DNA of 64,000 nucleotides. It comes from Hofstenia miamia (lineage: Eukaryota > Xenacoelomorpha > Acoela). The notes beneath the pieces are model-generated. The model did not search any database. It was not told the DNA's origin and was given only the letters and a program-made list of their open reading frames with translations. Both the position numbers and the translations under genes were made by a program. Each line of letters starts with the position of its first letter. Position 1 is the first letter of the stretch. The stretch covers positions 2,449,523 through 2,513,522 of the forward strand of contig SCFE01000005.1 in assembly GCA_004352715.1 (NCBI GenBank). Reading direction: 5' to 3'. This document shows positions 20,801 to 32,171 of this stretch, piece after piece.

Positions 20801-23120
20801 CTTAAGTTCTTAATATTTGGCATGCGCTTTACCCAATTGAATTTATTGCAAATGGCATCGGATACACCTCCCAACAGTTTCATGCTACTACGTACATATA
20901 CATAAAATGTGTATGTGGCAGTGAATCTACAAAAATTCGTTAAATGTGCTTTAGTAATTTTTTTATGTTTGCCTCATTATTTGAAGTGGTTGAAAAACCC
21001 TTATTTAAGTCTATTCGACCTGGGGTAGGGATTGGATTATGATGTTTGAGAGCAACTTTCACAGAGATGCTTTATAATGTATGGCAACTAGAAATCCGGA
21101 AAAAATACATCACGTGATATATGTGTGAATCACTGGTGTATGAGGTCATTGATTATGCTTATCTAATCTCATATATGTAATTCATGTTTTGAACAGTTAA
21201 CTCATTCTTTAATTGTTAGCTACTGGTGACTGAATGATCTCGAAAGAAGAGTATGTCAGACAAAGAGTGTACAACTTCTATGCTATTAATGCAAACCAAC
21301 CGAAACATTTTACAGTGAATAATTTTAAGGAAGCAAATATATCTCGATCCACTGTTTAGACATTATTCAACGTTATGAGAAAAATATGAACATTCAATGC
21401 AAAAGTGAGAGGTGAAGAAAACCAATTATTATGACAAAACAAAAAGGGAAGGAATTGAGTAATATGATTAATCATAAATCCGAATTGTCGCAACGATCAC
21501 TTGGCAGAAAATTTAATTGCTCACATCAACATATATAAAAAACAAGTAAGAACGAGACCACCATTAAATTATCAAAAGACGCTGCAGCTATCTTTACCAA
21601 AACTTCAACAGAAAATGCTGGATCTTGGACGATTAATCATACTTCACGTACTCAAACAACATTAATAAACAAAATTCTGGTTATTACTCTAGTGATATTT
21701 CGCAAACACCTGGTGATGTCAAATATACAAAGAAAGCTAAATATGAACAGAAATTGATGATCTGGACAGCCATTTCGCCAATGGGAATGTCGAAACCATA
21801 CATTGTTCCTTCCAAAATGGCAGTTGACTCACAAACATATGTAAAAGAATTTTACGTCGTAGATTAATACTTTTTATCGAAGAATATCATTCAGATCAAA
21901 ATTACATCTTTTGGCCGCACTTAGCATCCTCTCATTACTCAAAATTGACATTATCCTTTTTAAATGAGAACAAGGTCAGTTTTGTCGCTAAATGCTATAA
22001 TCCACGTTCCTGAATACCGACCAATTGAAGATTTTTGGAAAATACTTAAAGACAAAGTATATGACAAAGGCTGGTAAGGTGTTTCTATGTCCCAACTCAA
22101 GTCTAGGATTCTTTATAGCATTCGTAATATAGATATTACTATCGTACAAAAATTGGCCACTTCAGCTGCAAAATGAGTGAATAATATACGCTGTAATGAT
22201 GTCATCGAAATCCGATAAATGGCGAAGTAATAACTATTCGTATGTATTTGATGCTTATAATTGTATTCGTCCTTGAATATTCGTATTTCATTAATATAGA
22301 TGTTGTTACTAACTTTTTTCTTGTTGTTCGGATTTCTAGTTTCCATGCGTTATCAGCACCATCAATTTGCAATAATCAGTAATTCAATGGCATCGTTATT
22401 CTGATAACATCATCATGCGAAATTTGGGGATTTTATCAAATATATTAAATATTGGTTTAACACTGGAAAGGTGAAATTTATTAGAATTCATTCTTAATTT
22501 ATCAAATATAAGTTTCTTGTTCACTTTATATACTATTTTTCATACTAACAATATAAATAATTTTTTTGCAGAAATTTCAAGGCTCTCTCTCCGGTTAAAA
22601 AACAATACCATACCTAAAATGAGCAGATATTTAGAAAATTTTATTCGGGGCTTATGATTCCCACTAAAAACTAGGAAAAATCACCAAGTTTCACTAAGAA
22701 TGCTCCAACGACTTTTTCAGCAATAATCAAATGTTTGATAGGGGAGAGGAAATCATCCCACATACTTAATTGTTTATTTCAATGTTGAGCAGGAGAGCTT
22801 TATATTGGTTTTAGGACTGGGTTTCGGCCTCTAAAACAATATGCTTATAAATTAAGAAATTGTCTAAATTGTAGCAATTTCAACACAATGTAGTTGAAAC
22901 CAAGAATTCGAGTTAAATGTGTATTAAGGTAATGTACCTAATATGAATTGTTTGCATTTAGATGAATTTAAAAGATGTCATCACCGTTGATAATATGGAG
23001 GAGAAAATCGAGGAATGTCTTTCAATCGTTAAATCTTATGATTTTGCTGTTGATTTAAGTGGTAGAAAGATCTACAGTGAAAATCATCCCGAATTCGAAA
23101 AACAGGAATCCATGAATTAA
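17818..23120 (+). CDS. MRPS26: Mitochondrial ribosomal protein S26 (mS26), five exons
   Basis: A component of the small subunit of the animal mitochondrial ribosome, imported into the matrix. Exons by GT-AG junctions with consistent phases: 17818-17886, 17928-18040, 18338-18469, 19636-19759 and 22962-23120 (TAA). The joined product is 198 residues, close to the roughly 205 of human MRPS26. Exon 1 (23 codons, MINELGSCLKTRLLLNSS) is rich in Arg, Leu and Ser with few acids, as in a mitochondrial targeting peptide. Exon 2 has HPYVDPKEDEMIKQLYSDY; exon 3 has QEEHLELLKINAKWNEKI; exon 4 is a charged helix with MRAEKAEKLINVAQ; exon 5 has the mS26 C-terminal pattern ITVDNMEEKIEECL followed by YDFAVDLSGRKIY. 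Intron 1 is only 41 nt, whereas intron 4 is about 3.2 kb and contains a mariner remnant. A polyadenylation signal AATAAA lies at 23147-23152. Identity rests on motif pattern and length; no search was run. Confidence 0.88.
21237..22170 (+). pseudogene. Tc1/mariner transposase remnant in MRPS26 intron 4
   Basis: Starts MISKEEYVRQRVYNFY and continues through ANISRSTV before the first stop, like the N-terminal helix-turn-helix region of Tc1/mariner enzymes. Further pieces in changing frames are SQRSLGRKFNCSHQHI, LMIWTAISPMG (the catalytic strand before the first Asp), LNAIIHVPEY, and RPIEDFWKILKDKVY near 22020-22070, the block after the last catalytic acid. Many stops and frameshifts make it dead. 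It lies in the same orientation as the host gene and is spliced out. Confidence 0.8.
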
Positions 23121-23717
23121 ATATTTGTATTTTGTACTTATTTTTCAATAAATTTGATGCTACGGATACAATATAGAGAATGTAGGAAAAATCTGTCTAT
23201 ATAATTTTTACAAATCACATATATATGATTTTTCCTTGGAAAACTGTCAAAAAAGCGTTTTCCATATTTGTTGACTATTGATTGACGGGGGAAAATTGAT
23301 GAATCATAGTCCTTGTGATTCATTCATGAATAATGAGGGCGTGTTGCCAAAAAGATGGGGATATTCACACATTACATAATCAATCTATGAATAATTTAGA
23401 GTGTATGTGTGTACGTGTTAGAGAATTCGTATATATATGATAGCAACCTTAATGAATAATGTATACTGACATTATATCTTGTGCAAATGTAAAATTTTAA
23501 GCAAAAGACATATTGTAGTTTTCTACTGTTGGAAAAACTAGTATATTGAAATAATCATGCATTTATTGTTAAAGAACTTGTTATTCACACTAGTACTAGT
23601 ATGTTTGCTGAATAATACACAGCGGTATTACATTTCAGTAATTCTTGTTATTACCAAGAAATTGCTTTATATTTAACCAATTCTATAATGTATGTATATA
23701 TTCAGAGTGTTGTTTTT

Positions 23718-23761
<44 letters not shown>

Positions 23762-24150
23762 GCTATTTCCAAGACATCTAATAAAAGTCTTAACAACGAA
23801 CGTCTTTGCGGATTTTTCCATTTATTGTTAATCAACTGACTTCATTTGCATGAAGTAAACCTTTTTAAAATGGATGAACTAACTTGATCAAATAAAAAAG
23901 TCAGTTGTCATAATCATTTTCTATTAATGATGGAACTTGTGGCTGCACTTAAATTTCATTTATAAAATTTTATGTTAAATTATTTATCCGTTTATTGACT
24001 TTCACTAACATAAAAATGTTTCTCTGCAGAGTTTGTCAGTACATTCATACATAACTTTCATTTATTACAAACTTAAATGTTGGAAGAATTATCTTTACGT
24101 ATAGGAGGATATAAATTAACAGTAGAAGTCATCTGCTAAAACGATGTTTA
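23121..24150. other. 3' flank of MRPS26 and spacer
   Basis: After the AATAAA at 23147 there is only AT-rich DNA and an (AT)n run at 23719-23758. A word near 23840 (CTTCATTTGCATGAAGTAAA) recurs with changes near 26413, indicating a short dispersed repeat of about 85 bp. Confidence 0.5.
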
Positions 24151-25062
24151 TTAAGGGGGGAGTATCACCGGGAAAATTGTCAAATCACCGAATCTCGCAA
24201 ATCGCGTTTAAGCCCAGTGTTTATGAGGGAGTCATTATTAAACTGTATGATACTTTTTAAATTTTTGAAATCCATCAAGTAGTTTATTTTTTACAATTTT
24301 TTTTCTGATGGTAGGTATCTGTAGTAACACATTTGTTTGGCATAGCAACGATATTTCAAGTTGGATATTTTTTTTAGTTTGCTGTCTAAAGGTAATAAAA
24401 CAATAAGGATCTCCCCGATTGTTTACAAACAAAATCACGTTTCCAAGCGGTTTCTTCAAACACTCCTCCTGTAACTTTCAATTTTCAACATTAATTTTAT
24501 AGATTTAGATACTTTTCTTCCGTTTTTTATGTTTTTTGATAGCACTTTTGCCATAACTTTTTTATTTATCAAGATAATCTAATGAAACTTTCTGTGCTTG
24601 TACAACAGGCATACAGGAGTGTTGTGTTCTAAGGATTTGAAGATCTCTTTTAATTTAAAAATGTTACAAACTTTAATGTCATACAATTTTTGACAATTTT
24701 AGTACATATTTTTATACGGCTATAAATGTAACAGATTGAGATCTTCTTCAAAACCCATAGAACAAAACATTCTTCATTATGTTTCTAAACCCCTCACTAA
24801 ATTTTGTACCAATTGATTGAGAAGGTTTTTCATGAATGGAATAGTCCCATAGCCACTTTTTTATATTTGAGACATGTGTGACCTTGACCTTTTTGACCCC
24901 ATGACCTCTAAATTAAGTAAGGTCACCAACATTTCATGTGGTTTCGAAAGTTCAATCCACCAGCTAAACCATGTGAAAGAATGAGGGCTCTAATACTATT
25001 TTTTTATTTTTTATGATTTTTTAAAGTCGACAACTCCTCTCCCGGTGATACTCCCCCCTTAA
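24151..25062. mobile_element. piggyBac-type MITE with TTAA duplication
   Basis: Bounded by TTAA at 24151-24154 and 25059-25062, the canonical piggyBac target duplication. Just inside, GGGGGGAGTATCACCGGGA on the left is matched exactly in reverse complement on the right, a 19-bp terminal inverted repeat. The interior of about 870 bp has no transposase ORF, so the element is non-autonomous. Confidence 0.88.
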
Positions 25063-27108
25063 TGTGTATTCTATATATATTGTGTAATCTTTTCAGCAAA
25101 TAGTAAAGTTTATCTTTCAACTACATAATGTAATTTGTAGAATGCCTTAAAATGGGTATTGATGTGCGCTATTAAATATAACACAAAAACAAAACCATTA
25201 ACGCTTTGAAATACAAAAAAAATCTGAATATACAACAAGGAATTGTCGAATTTAAGTGTATGTACGTTTTTCTTTCTCGTTTTTTAAGGTTTATACTAAA
25301 ACTGTCATGAACTGTCATTTTGTTCAATGCTTATGACGTAAAGATATCTTCATTTAACACATTATTCAGTTTTCACAATGATTTAAGTGGTGACAGTTGA
25401 ATTCATTCAATAATGTAAGCTATTTTTGCATTTTAAAAACTTTGTTTCATGTGATTACAAAGTAATATAAAAATTTCACAATGTTTTTAGACATTTAATA
25501 TCTTTGCTAACAAAAATTTGTATTAGACTTGTTGAAAATCAATTTTGTAAAGGGGTTTTTTTTCTAATCACACATCAATCTGAAAGCATCGTAGAGAAAA
25601 TAAATCCAAAAAACAAAAATTAAAATATTACAAAATCTAAGGTCAATTTCGTCTTTCACATTGATTATTAGCGTTTTTTTGGAAAACAATTTCAAGGTCT
25701 ATACAATTAGAAACGTAAAATGGACGGTTATGCAAAGTCAAAACGCTATGCAAAACGAATATTTGTCAATTGTGTTAAAACATGTACTAGTGAAACCATA
25801 ACAAAAGGGAAAGTGTCAAATTTATTAAAACCCGTAGCAATACATCAAAAACTGGAGCTAAATCTAGTAATAAAAATACATATTTTAGACTCTCAAATAG
25901 TGGAAAAATACTTGGAAATTTAAAATATATTGGTATTCTCTCTAATGCTATGCTTTAGAAACTAACAAGGTCGAATAATGTTTCAAAACATCTCAATCTT
26001 TATATGATTTTAAAACATTTAATGGAAAAATAGAGTTAAAATCTGGTTTTCCTAATTGCATATTGTGAGATATATATTTTATATTTGAATACAATGAGTA
26101 AACCGCCTTGAACAAGTATTTATTTCATTTTATCTGCTTCTGATAATTTAATTCTTGTAATTTATGCTATTTATTTCTATAATTATAAATATATCACACT
26201 ATCTCGCGTTCAGAAAATGTTTCTAAGTTCTTTTAATACCTAAATTACAAAATAGAGTTTAAATCATTTAACGATTGTTGTTGTGTTTATATAATCTCAT
26301 GAGCAATTACAGATATATATTAATTGGATTAATTGTTTTGAGTACTATACGTATGCTTAAATTTATTTTATATAGCTTTGATATTCATTTTCAATTTAAA
26401 AATTTAACATAACCGACTTCATTTGTATGAAATAAAACTTTTTAATATAGATGTACTAACTTCAGAAAATAAAAAGGTGTAATGTATAAATTTTAAAATA
26501 ATTTATGCAACTCAATAAGCGGAACGTATATTTTAGTTTTACGTTTAACTAGTACATACATGTAGAGAGATGTGAAAACTATAATTAGTTTTCTAAACTA
26601 CAAAAATTTAATACAATACAATTTGCAAAACCATTTAATTGTTTAATATCATCTTTCCGGAATAGTTTTTTATTTACCAAAAGTTTATAATTCTCGCCAA
26701 AAAACATAAAAAGGAAAAAAATATCCCAAACGCATTTTATTTTGTTCGAAAAGGCAAAAATTATTCCAAAGGCAAGTAATTTTGTTCGAAATGCAAAAAA
26801 TAATTCCCAAAGGCATGTAACTTTGTTCGAAAAGGCGGAAATCATGTAAACTCAAAGAAAGGAAAAACGTCAATCCAACAATCAAGAGCTGAAAACTAAT
26901 ATAGGCCGAGAACTTGAAATATTTCAACTGTACCTTGAAAATCAACAACATTGCCGTAAAATTTTAAAACATGTATTTTCTATCAAAATTTATAGATTTG
27001 ATTGCAAAAAAAATAAATTTCAAACTGCTAACACGGACATTAATACAAATTTACCTCATAGAAAAGTTTAGACTAATACTAAATAACAATTTTAAACAGA
27101 ATTTGCCA
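25063..27108. other. Intergenic AT-rich stretch
   Basis: The 67-codon ORF at 25720-25923 (Lys-rich) and the minus-strand ORFs near 26585-26951 have no recognisable domain; the latter overlie a tandem repeat. No gene is called. Confidence 0.45.
26725..26845. repeat. Tandem repeat, ~41-bp unit, about three copies
   Basis: Three diverged units sharing CCAAAGGCA and TTTGTTCGAAAAGGC words follow one another directly. They create the repetitive minus-strand ORFs here. Confidence 0.75.
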
Positions 27109-27181
27109 GCCCTGTTAGCTCAGTTGGTAGAGCATTAGATTTTTAATCCAATGGTCGTGGGTTTGAGTCCCACATAGGGCG
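27109..27181 (+). tRNA. tRNA-Lys (anticodon UUU)
   Basis: 73 nt that fold as a tRNA. The acceptor stem GCCCTGT pairs with ATAGGGC with one G-U; the discriminator base is G. The D arm has GCTCAGTTGGTAGAGC, the internal A box. The anticodon loop TTTTTAA gives UUU. The T arm GTGGG-TTTGAGT-CCCAC is perfect and contains the B box. The anticodon stem has one A-C mismatch in its middle pair (TTAGA with TCCAA). CCA is not encoded and a TTTT terminator follows four bases on. It decodes Lys AAA/AAG. The mismatch leaves open that this copy is decaying. Confidence 0.9.
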
Positions 27182-27383
27182 AATTTTGTTAAAGAAGGTT
27201 AATATTATATTTAAGGTTAAATGCAACAACGATAGAATTACAATTAGGTTCCATACATCACATGGTTTCAATGATAATAGTAGTATTTATTTAACTCTTA
27301 ATATCAAAGACACTGATGGAATTTAAGTTTAAACAATTTTTTTTAAATGTAAAATAAATAAGTTATTTGTTATTATTAAATGT

Positions 27384-27414
<31 letters not shown>

Positions 27415-27777
27415 CAAATGTTAATAACCAATTAAAGACAATAATATAAATATTATCAATAATTTTTACAAATATTTTATTCTTGAACTTAACGAGAAAA
27501 ACATATTGAAAAAATATTTAGTTCATTTCTACCAGAGATGGTGATTGATAAATCGTTTTACTTTGTTAACATTTTAGTTTTGTAGCATCTTTCATTTACA
27601 TAATTGTATAAATTTGGAAAAACATGTAATAATAATTGAGATTGTTTTCCAACTTGCGGAAAAAAATTTTTGTCTATTGAAAGAATTCTAGTATCGAATA
27701 GTTTGAAAATTAATCGTGATAATTTTTAAAGTGATTTGGATTTCATGTTTGATAGGTAACAATCTTTACGAATGGAT

Positions 27778-28013
27778 ACATTTTGACATTTGAACAATAG
27801 GATATAGATAAAAAATTCTGCAATGTTAACATTGTCTGTTAAGAAGTGCAACTTTGTACACACAGCGGTATAATGGAATTTAACATGATTGTACTGTTTT
27901 TATAATTTGTTACATTTTGACATTTGAACAATGGTAATAGATAAAACTATGTTGACATTATCTGTGAAGAAGTGGAACTTTATACACAGAGCGGATTAAT
28001 GGAATTTCACATT
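27778..28013. repeat. Diverged tandem duplication, ~110-130 bp units
   Basis: 27778-27892 and 27911-28013 share a run of matching words in order: ACATTTTGACATTTGAACAA, then TAGATAAAA, GTTAACATT or GTTGACATT, AAGAAGTG, ACTTT and AATGGAATTT. No coding sequence. Confidence 0.75.
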
Positions 28014-29040
28014 AATGATAGAAATACCTATAAAGATTTGAAACTTTTTGGTAAGCTATTTTTATAATTAAATTTCAGATATTGTTTTGATTCCTAACAC
28101 TTTTTTGCAATATTATTTCTATTTAGTTTTACAAATATTTCTTTTAAAACGTAATCAATTTTATTTTAATGAATTGCTGCGAATTTGCAGTCCGATGTTA
28201 AATTAATTATATACTTTATCATAAATAGAAACGCTGTTTGTTTGTTAATACACATTTTTAATAGAATTTGTTTAAACTTTTAATAGTCATGTGTTTTATA
28301 CCTGTGATCTATCATCTTATTTGACTTTTTTATTAATCCGTAATTTAGATACTGCCGTGTGAAATTCATAACGTGTAAATACACATTGCGTTTGTTTCCT
28401 GCAGCATTCCCATTCCAACATAAAGGTTTGACGATTATTATCATTGTTCATTGAACTGTAGATGAAATTCGCTATATGAACTTTATCATTTAGTAGTGCA
28501 TTTTATATTTTCTTTGTAAATAAATTTATTATTTACAAATGTTCAAATGTTCGTTTTTTCTGTATGGTGAGAGTATGCATCTGTGGAATGTATTTAATTT
28601 AAAAATTATTTTTACTTGGAAATATTTATCATTTACATTACTTAAAAAAGTTTTTATTTTTGCAATTGACATGTGGATCGTCTGTGAAACGTATTTATTT
28701 TCCTCAATATTAAAAAAATATTTTTGTTTGAAAATACTTATTAATTATGACTTTTACCGAAGAAATTTTGCAATAAAATATAATTCCAAAAACGTGAATT
28801 TTTTGCATATAAAATTTCAATGGTTTTTAAAAATTGAATATATAATATGCATAGAAAAATTATTACATTTTAACAATAGATTGCAACAATCCTAATTTCG
28901 TGGGATTTTGAAAATTATTTATGTAATATGTATAAAAAAATTGGCTAAATTTTAAACAATAGACTGCAAACAAATGTGTTTGCCAACAAGAACCAATATA
29001 TTCCAATGACATCAGAGATACACAGACGGCTAAAGTACAC
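28014..29040. other. AT-rich stretch, no gene called
   Basis: A 118-codon ORF at 28539-28895 is dominated by Phe, Ile, Lys and Asn as expected from AT-rich DNA, with no domain or signal that persuades me. Confidence 0.45.
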
Positions 29041-29134
29041 AATAGTAGTATATAGGTGGAGTCCAGCCCTTCCCACTTTTTTCTGATTGGTCGAGAGGTG
29101 GAGTCCAGCCCTTCTCACTTTTTTCTGATTGGTC
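29041..29134 (-). repeat. 42-bp CCAAT minisatellite, two visible units, running into a gap
   Basis: Two units start at 29055 and 29097 (spacing 42 bp). On the minus strand each contains CGACCAATCAG and GTGGGAAGGGCTGGACTCC (one has GAGAA in place of GGGAA). TATATACTACT follows on the minus strand. The same unit occurs in opposite orientation at 38824-38907. The array enters a 1,000-N gap, so its true length is unknown. Confidence 0.9.
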
Positions 29135-30134
29135 NNNNNNNNNNNNNNNNNNNNNNNNNNNNNNNNNNNNNNNNNNNNNNNNNNNNNNNNNNNNNNNNNN
29201 NNNNNNNNNNNNNNNNNNNNNNNNNNNNNNNNNNNNNNNNNNNNNNNNNNNNNNNNNNNNNNNNNNNNNNNNNNNNNNNNNNNNNNNNNNNNNNNNNNNN
29301 NNNNNNNNNNNNNNNNNNNNNNNNNNNNNNNNNNNNNNNNNNNNNNNNNNNNNNNNNNNNNNNNNNNNNNNNNNNNNNNNNNNNNNNNNNNNNNNNNNNN
29401 NNNNNNNNNNNNNNNNNNNNNNNNNNNNNNNNNNNNNNNNNNNNNNNNNNNNNNNNNNNNNNNNNNNNNNNNNNNNNNNNNNNNNNNNNNNNNNNNNNNN
29501 NNNNNNNNNNNNNNNNNNNNNNNNNNNNNNNNNNNNNNNNNNNNNNNNNNNNNNNNNNNNNNNNNNNNNNNNNNNNNNNNNNNNNNNNNNNNNNNNNNNN
29601 NNNNNNNNNNNNNNNNNNNNNNNNNNNNNNNNNNNNNNNNNNNNNNNNNNNNNNNNNNNNNNNNNNNNNNNNNNNNNNNNNNNNNNNNNNNNNNNNNNNN
29701 NNNNNNNNNNNNNNNNNNNNNNNNNNNNNNNNNNNNNNNNNNNNNNNNNNNNNNNNNNNNNNNNNNNNNNNNNNNNNNNNNNNNNNNNNNNNNNNNNNNN
29801 NNNNNNNNNNNNNNNNNNNNNNNNNNNNNNNNNNNNNNNNNNNNNNNNNNNNNNNNNNNNNNNNNNNNNNNNNNNNNNNNNNNNNNNNNNNNNNNNNNNN
29901 NNNNNNNNNNNNNNNNNNNNNNNNNNNNNNNNNNNNNNNNNNNNNNNNNNNNNNNNNNNNNNNNNNNNNNNNNNNNNNNNNNNNNNNNNNNNNNNNNNNN
30001 NNNNNNNNNNNNNNNNNNNNNNNNNNNNNNNNNNNNNNNNNNNNNNNNNNNNNNNNNNNNNNNNNNNNNNNNNNNNNNNNNNNNNNNNNNNNNNNNNNNN
30101 NNNNNNNNNNNNNNNNNNNNNNNNNNNNNNNNNN
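29135..30134. other. Assembly gap (1,000 N)
   Basis: Placeholder-sized gap between the 42-bp minisatellite and an (AT)n run; long ORFs across it are meaningless. Confidence 0.99.
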
Positions 30135-30155
30135 TATATATATATATATATATAT

Positions 30156-31185
30156 CCGTAACACAATATTATCCAGGAAGACAGGAAACTGATGCTAAAT
30201 TTGATGCTAAAATATAATTTCCTTGAAATTGTTATTGTATATTTTAATTGTTTAAATATAAACCGATGGATTAAATCAAGTACACGAAATTTACAATAAA
30301 TTCAAAATCTTAATCTATAGGAAAATCGAAGTTGTCACAAATATGATTCACACTTAAACTGAAGAGAAATTTTCCATATATTAATTCATGACAACTGTAA
30401 AGGTTTTTGATGCTGCATGTAGTAAGACTATTGCTGTACATATTTGGTTTAATGATTATAGACATTATTAAACAAATATTGTTTTAAGTATCAGACAGTA
30501 ATCGAAAATATCTGAATGATATTTGAATTTGGAAGCAGGTAAAAAAATATATTCAGGGTTTTATGCATTAATGCCTATGATAATGCCTACAAACTATAAA
30601 TTCACATAATCAATGCAAAATTTAGCGTACTGATTTCAAGAAAAACACTAAAAGAATGGGTTCAGTTATTAGGCCAAGAAATGATACCTTAGGAATTTTT
30701 GGTAAAATTCTAAGCCAAGTAGAAGGTAGAGGTGGGAATTGTATGCATTTATTTTACAAGCAAAATGAAAAAAAAACTAAGTCGGCAAACAATGTTTTAT
30801 GTATGCAAAATAGAAATTATCAAAAATATTCAGTTGAACACTACAGAGGAAAGATTGTCAGTGATACCTAAAAATCAACAGATTTGTCAGAGGGTTTTAA
30901 TGAAAATGCTCTGACACATGAAAAGGTAATAAGCAATTATAAGAATCAAATATCAATTAATCTCAGTCAATAACAAATCATCTTCGGTATTGATGATAAC
31001 GGAATTCGTAAATCATGTTGACTGGAATTTGAAACATAGTTAATATTAAAACTGCTTTTGTACAAGGCAATAAATTACAGCGAGATTAATATCTTATAAC
31101 ATCAAGTGATTTTGATGATTTAAAACAGCTATGAAATTTAACAAATATTAATGGTAGTTTTTTAGGAGCTTAATTAACCTTAATA
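30156..31185. other. AT-rich stretch, no gene called
   Basis: ORFs at 30656-30871 and 30732-30914 overlap in different frames and show no recognisable motif. The right end merges with the 3' end of the Penelope-like element. Confidence 0.4.
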
Positions 31186-31230
31186 AGAACATACAGATAT
31201 ATTTCGACTTACAAAGTCATCGTCAGTTTA
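31186..31230 (-). ncRNA. Hammerhead-ribozyme-like motif in the Penelope-like element 3' region
   Basis: On the minus strand: CTGACGA (31226-31220), then TGACTTTGTAAGTC forming a 5-bp hairpin (GACTT/AAGTC), then GAAA (31205-31202), then a possible short stem ATATA/TATGT closed by TCTG. This order (CUGANGA, stem II, GAAA, stem III) is the hammerhead core, and hammerhead motifs are established in Penelope-like retroelements. An extra T sits beside stem II, and I could not find a convincing stem I. Activity is therefore doubtful; it could be a decayed copy. Confidence 0.4.
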
Positions 31231-31310
31231 ACAAATTATTCCCTCTAAATTTACTAGATTTTACACTAATAATTATAATTTTTTAAATTTGAAAAAGTGG
31301 CAAGTTTAAT

Positions 31311-32171
31311 TTATAAATATAGTCTTCTTTTGTGTTTAAACTTTGTTGGAAGGATTTTAGAAAAAAAAATACTCTCAATAATTTTTAAATTACTTGATCT
31401 TGATGTCTGATGTAATATGTTTGTTTCAAAATTTATTCCGCACTTAATTAGATGATTCGATATATTAGAACTGGTCTCATGTTCTTTAATTCTTCTTGAT
31501 AGTTGCCTACTAGAAAAACCAATATAATCTTCACCACAGGTGCATATTATTTGATAAATTATATTTGACTTATTGGTTTCTTCAGTTGTAGATTTTAATT
31601 GCAATTTCGTTCTTAGTTTATGATTGTTATATATAAATCTAACTTTTTCTTTAATTATTGATATTTTTCTGAGTTCTTTGATCATGTTTTCAGTGTGCAA
31701 TCCTCTATATTCGATCTTAAAACAATGTTCATAATTAGTTTGATTGTTTTTTGATCTTTTGTTCTTTATTAGAATGTCTTCTAATGATTTCTTAATATAT
31801 CGATCTATGAAATTATTTGGATATTCATTCTTCTTTAATTCAATCTTAAGTTTTCATATTTCTTGGTTAATTGTTCTACATGTGCTGCAATTGTCAAATA
31901 TTCGATGAATACATCCTTTAATTAATGATATTTTGTAATTTAAAGGCGTATTTGAGTTGTAGTTCAATAACAATCCTGTGTCTGTTGGTTTATAATAGAT
32001 TCCAGTTTCAAATTTGTTATCTTTTCTAATTATTTGTACATTTAAAAAATGAAATTTGTTCTTAGTTTCAATCTCCTTTGTAAACTGAATATTCTTGTCA
32101 ATTAAATTCAATTTTGTAAGTATGTTTTCTGATGTTTCTTCATCTTTTACTACTACACTTTTACTTAACAA
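31311..32171 (-). pseudogene. Penelope-like retroelement: RT C-terminus and GIY-YIG endonuclease, 5' truncated
   Basis: Reading leftward, 32171-31854 gives FHFLNVQIIRKDNKFETGIY-type Penelope RT sequence, with YKPTDTGLLLNYNSNTPLNY (the K-P-T and N-x-N-S-x-x-P-L block). A stop follows at about 31854-31856; the continuation reads KNEYPNNFIDRYI and CFKIEYRG in another frame. 31700-31311 then holds the endonuclease: IIYQIICTCGEDYIGFSSR, followed by QLSRRIKEHE, SNHLIKCGI and IIESIFF. These carry the conserved Y-I-G, Arg, His and Glu positions of the GIY-YIG fold in Penelope-like elements. The RT catalytic part is missing, so the copy is 5' truncated. Penelope-like elements retrotranspose using this RT-endonuclease pair. 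Confidence 0.88.

Noticed and set aside
28539-28895. 118-codon ORF
   Set aside because: Composition is what AT-rich random DNA gives; no domain, splice or regulatory support.
29030-30217. Very long ORFs (about 350-380 codons) on both strands
   Set aside because: They consist almost entirely of the 1,000-N gap; the real bases are (AT)n and the 42-bp minisatellite.
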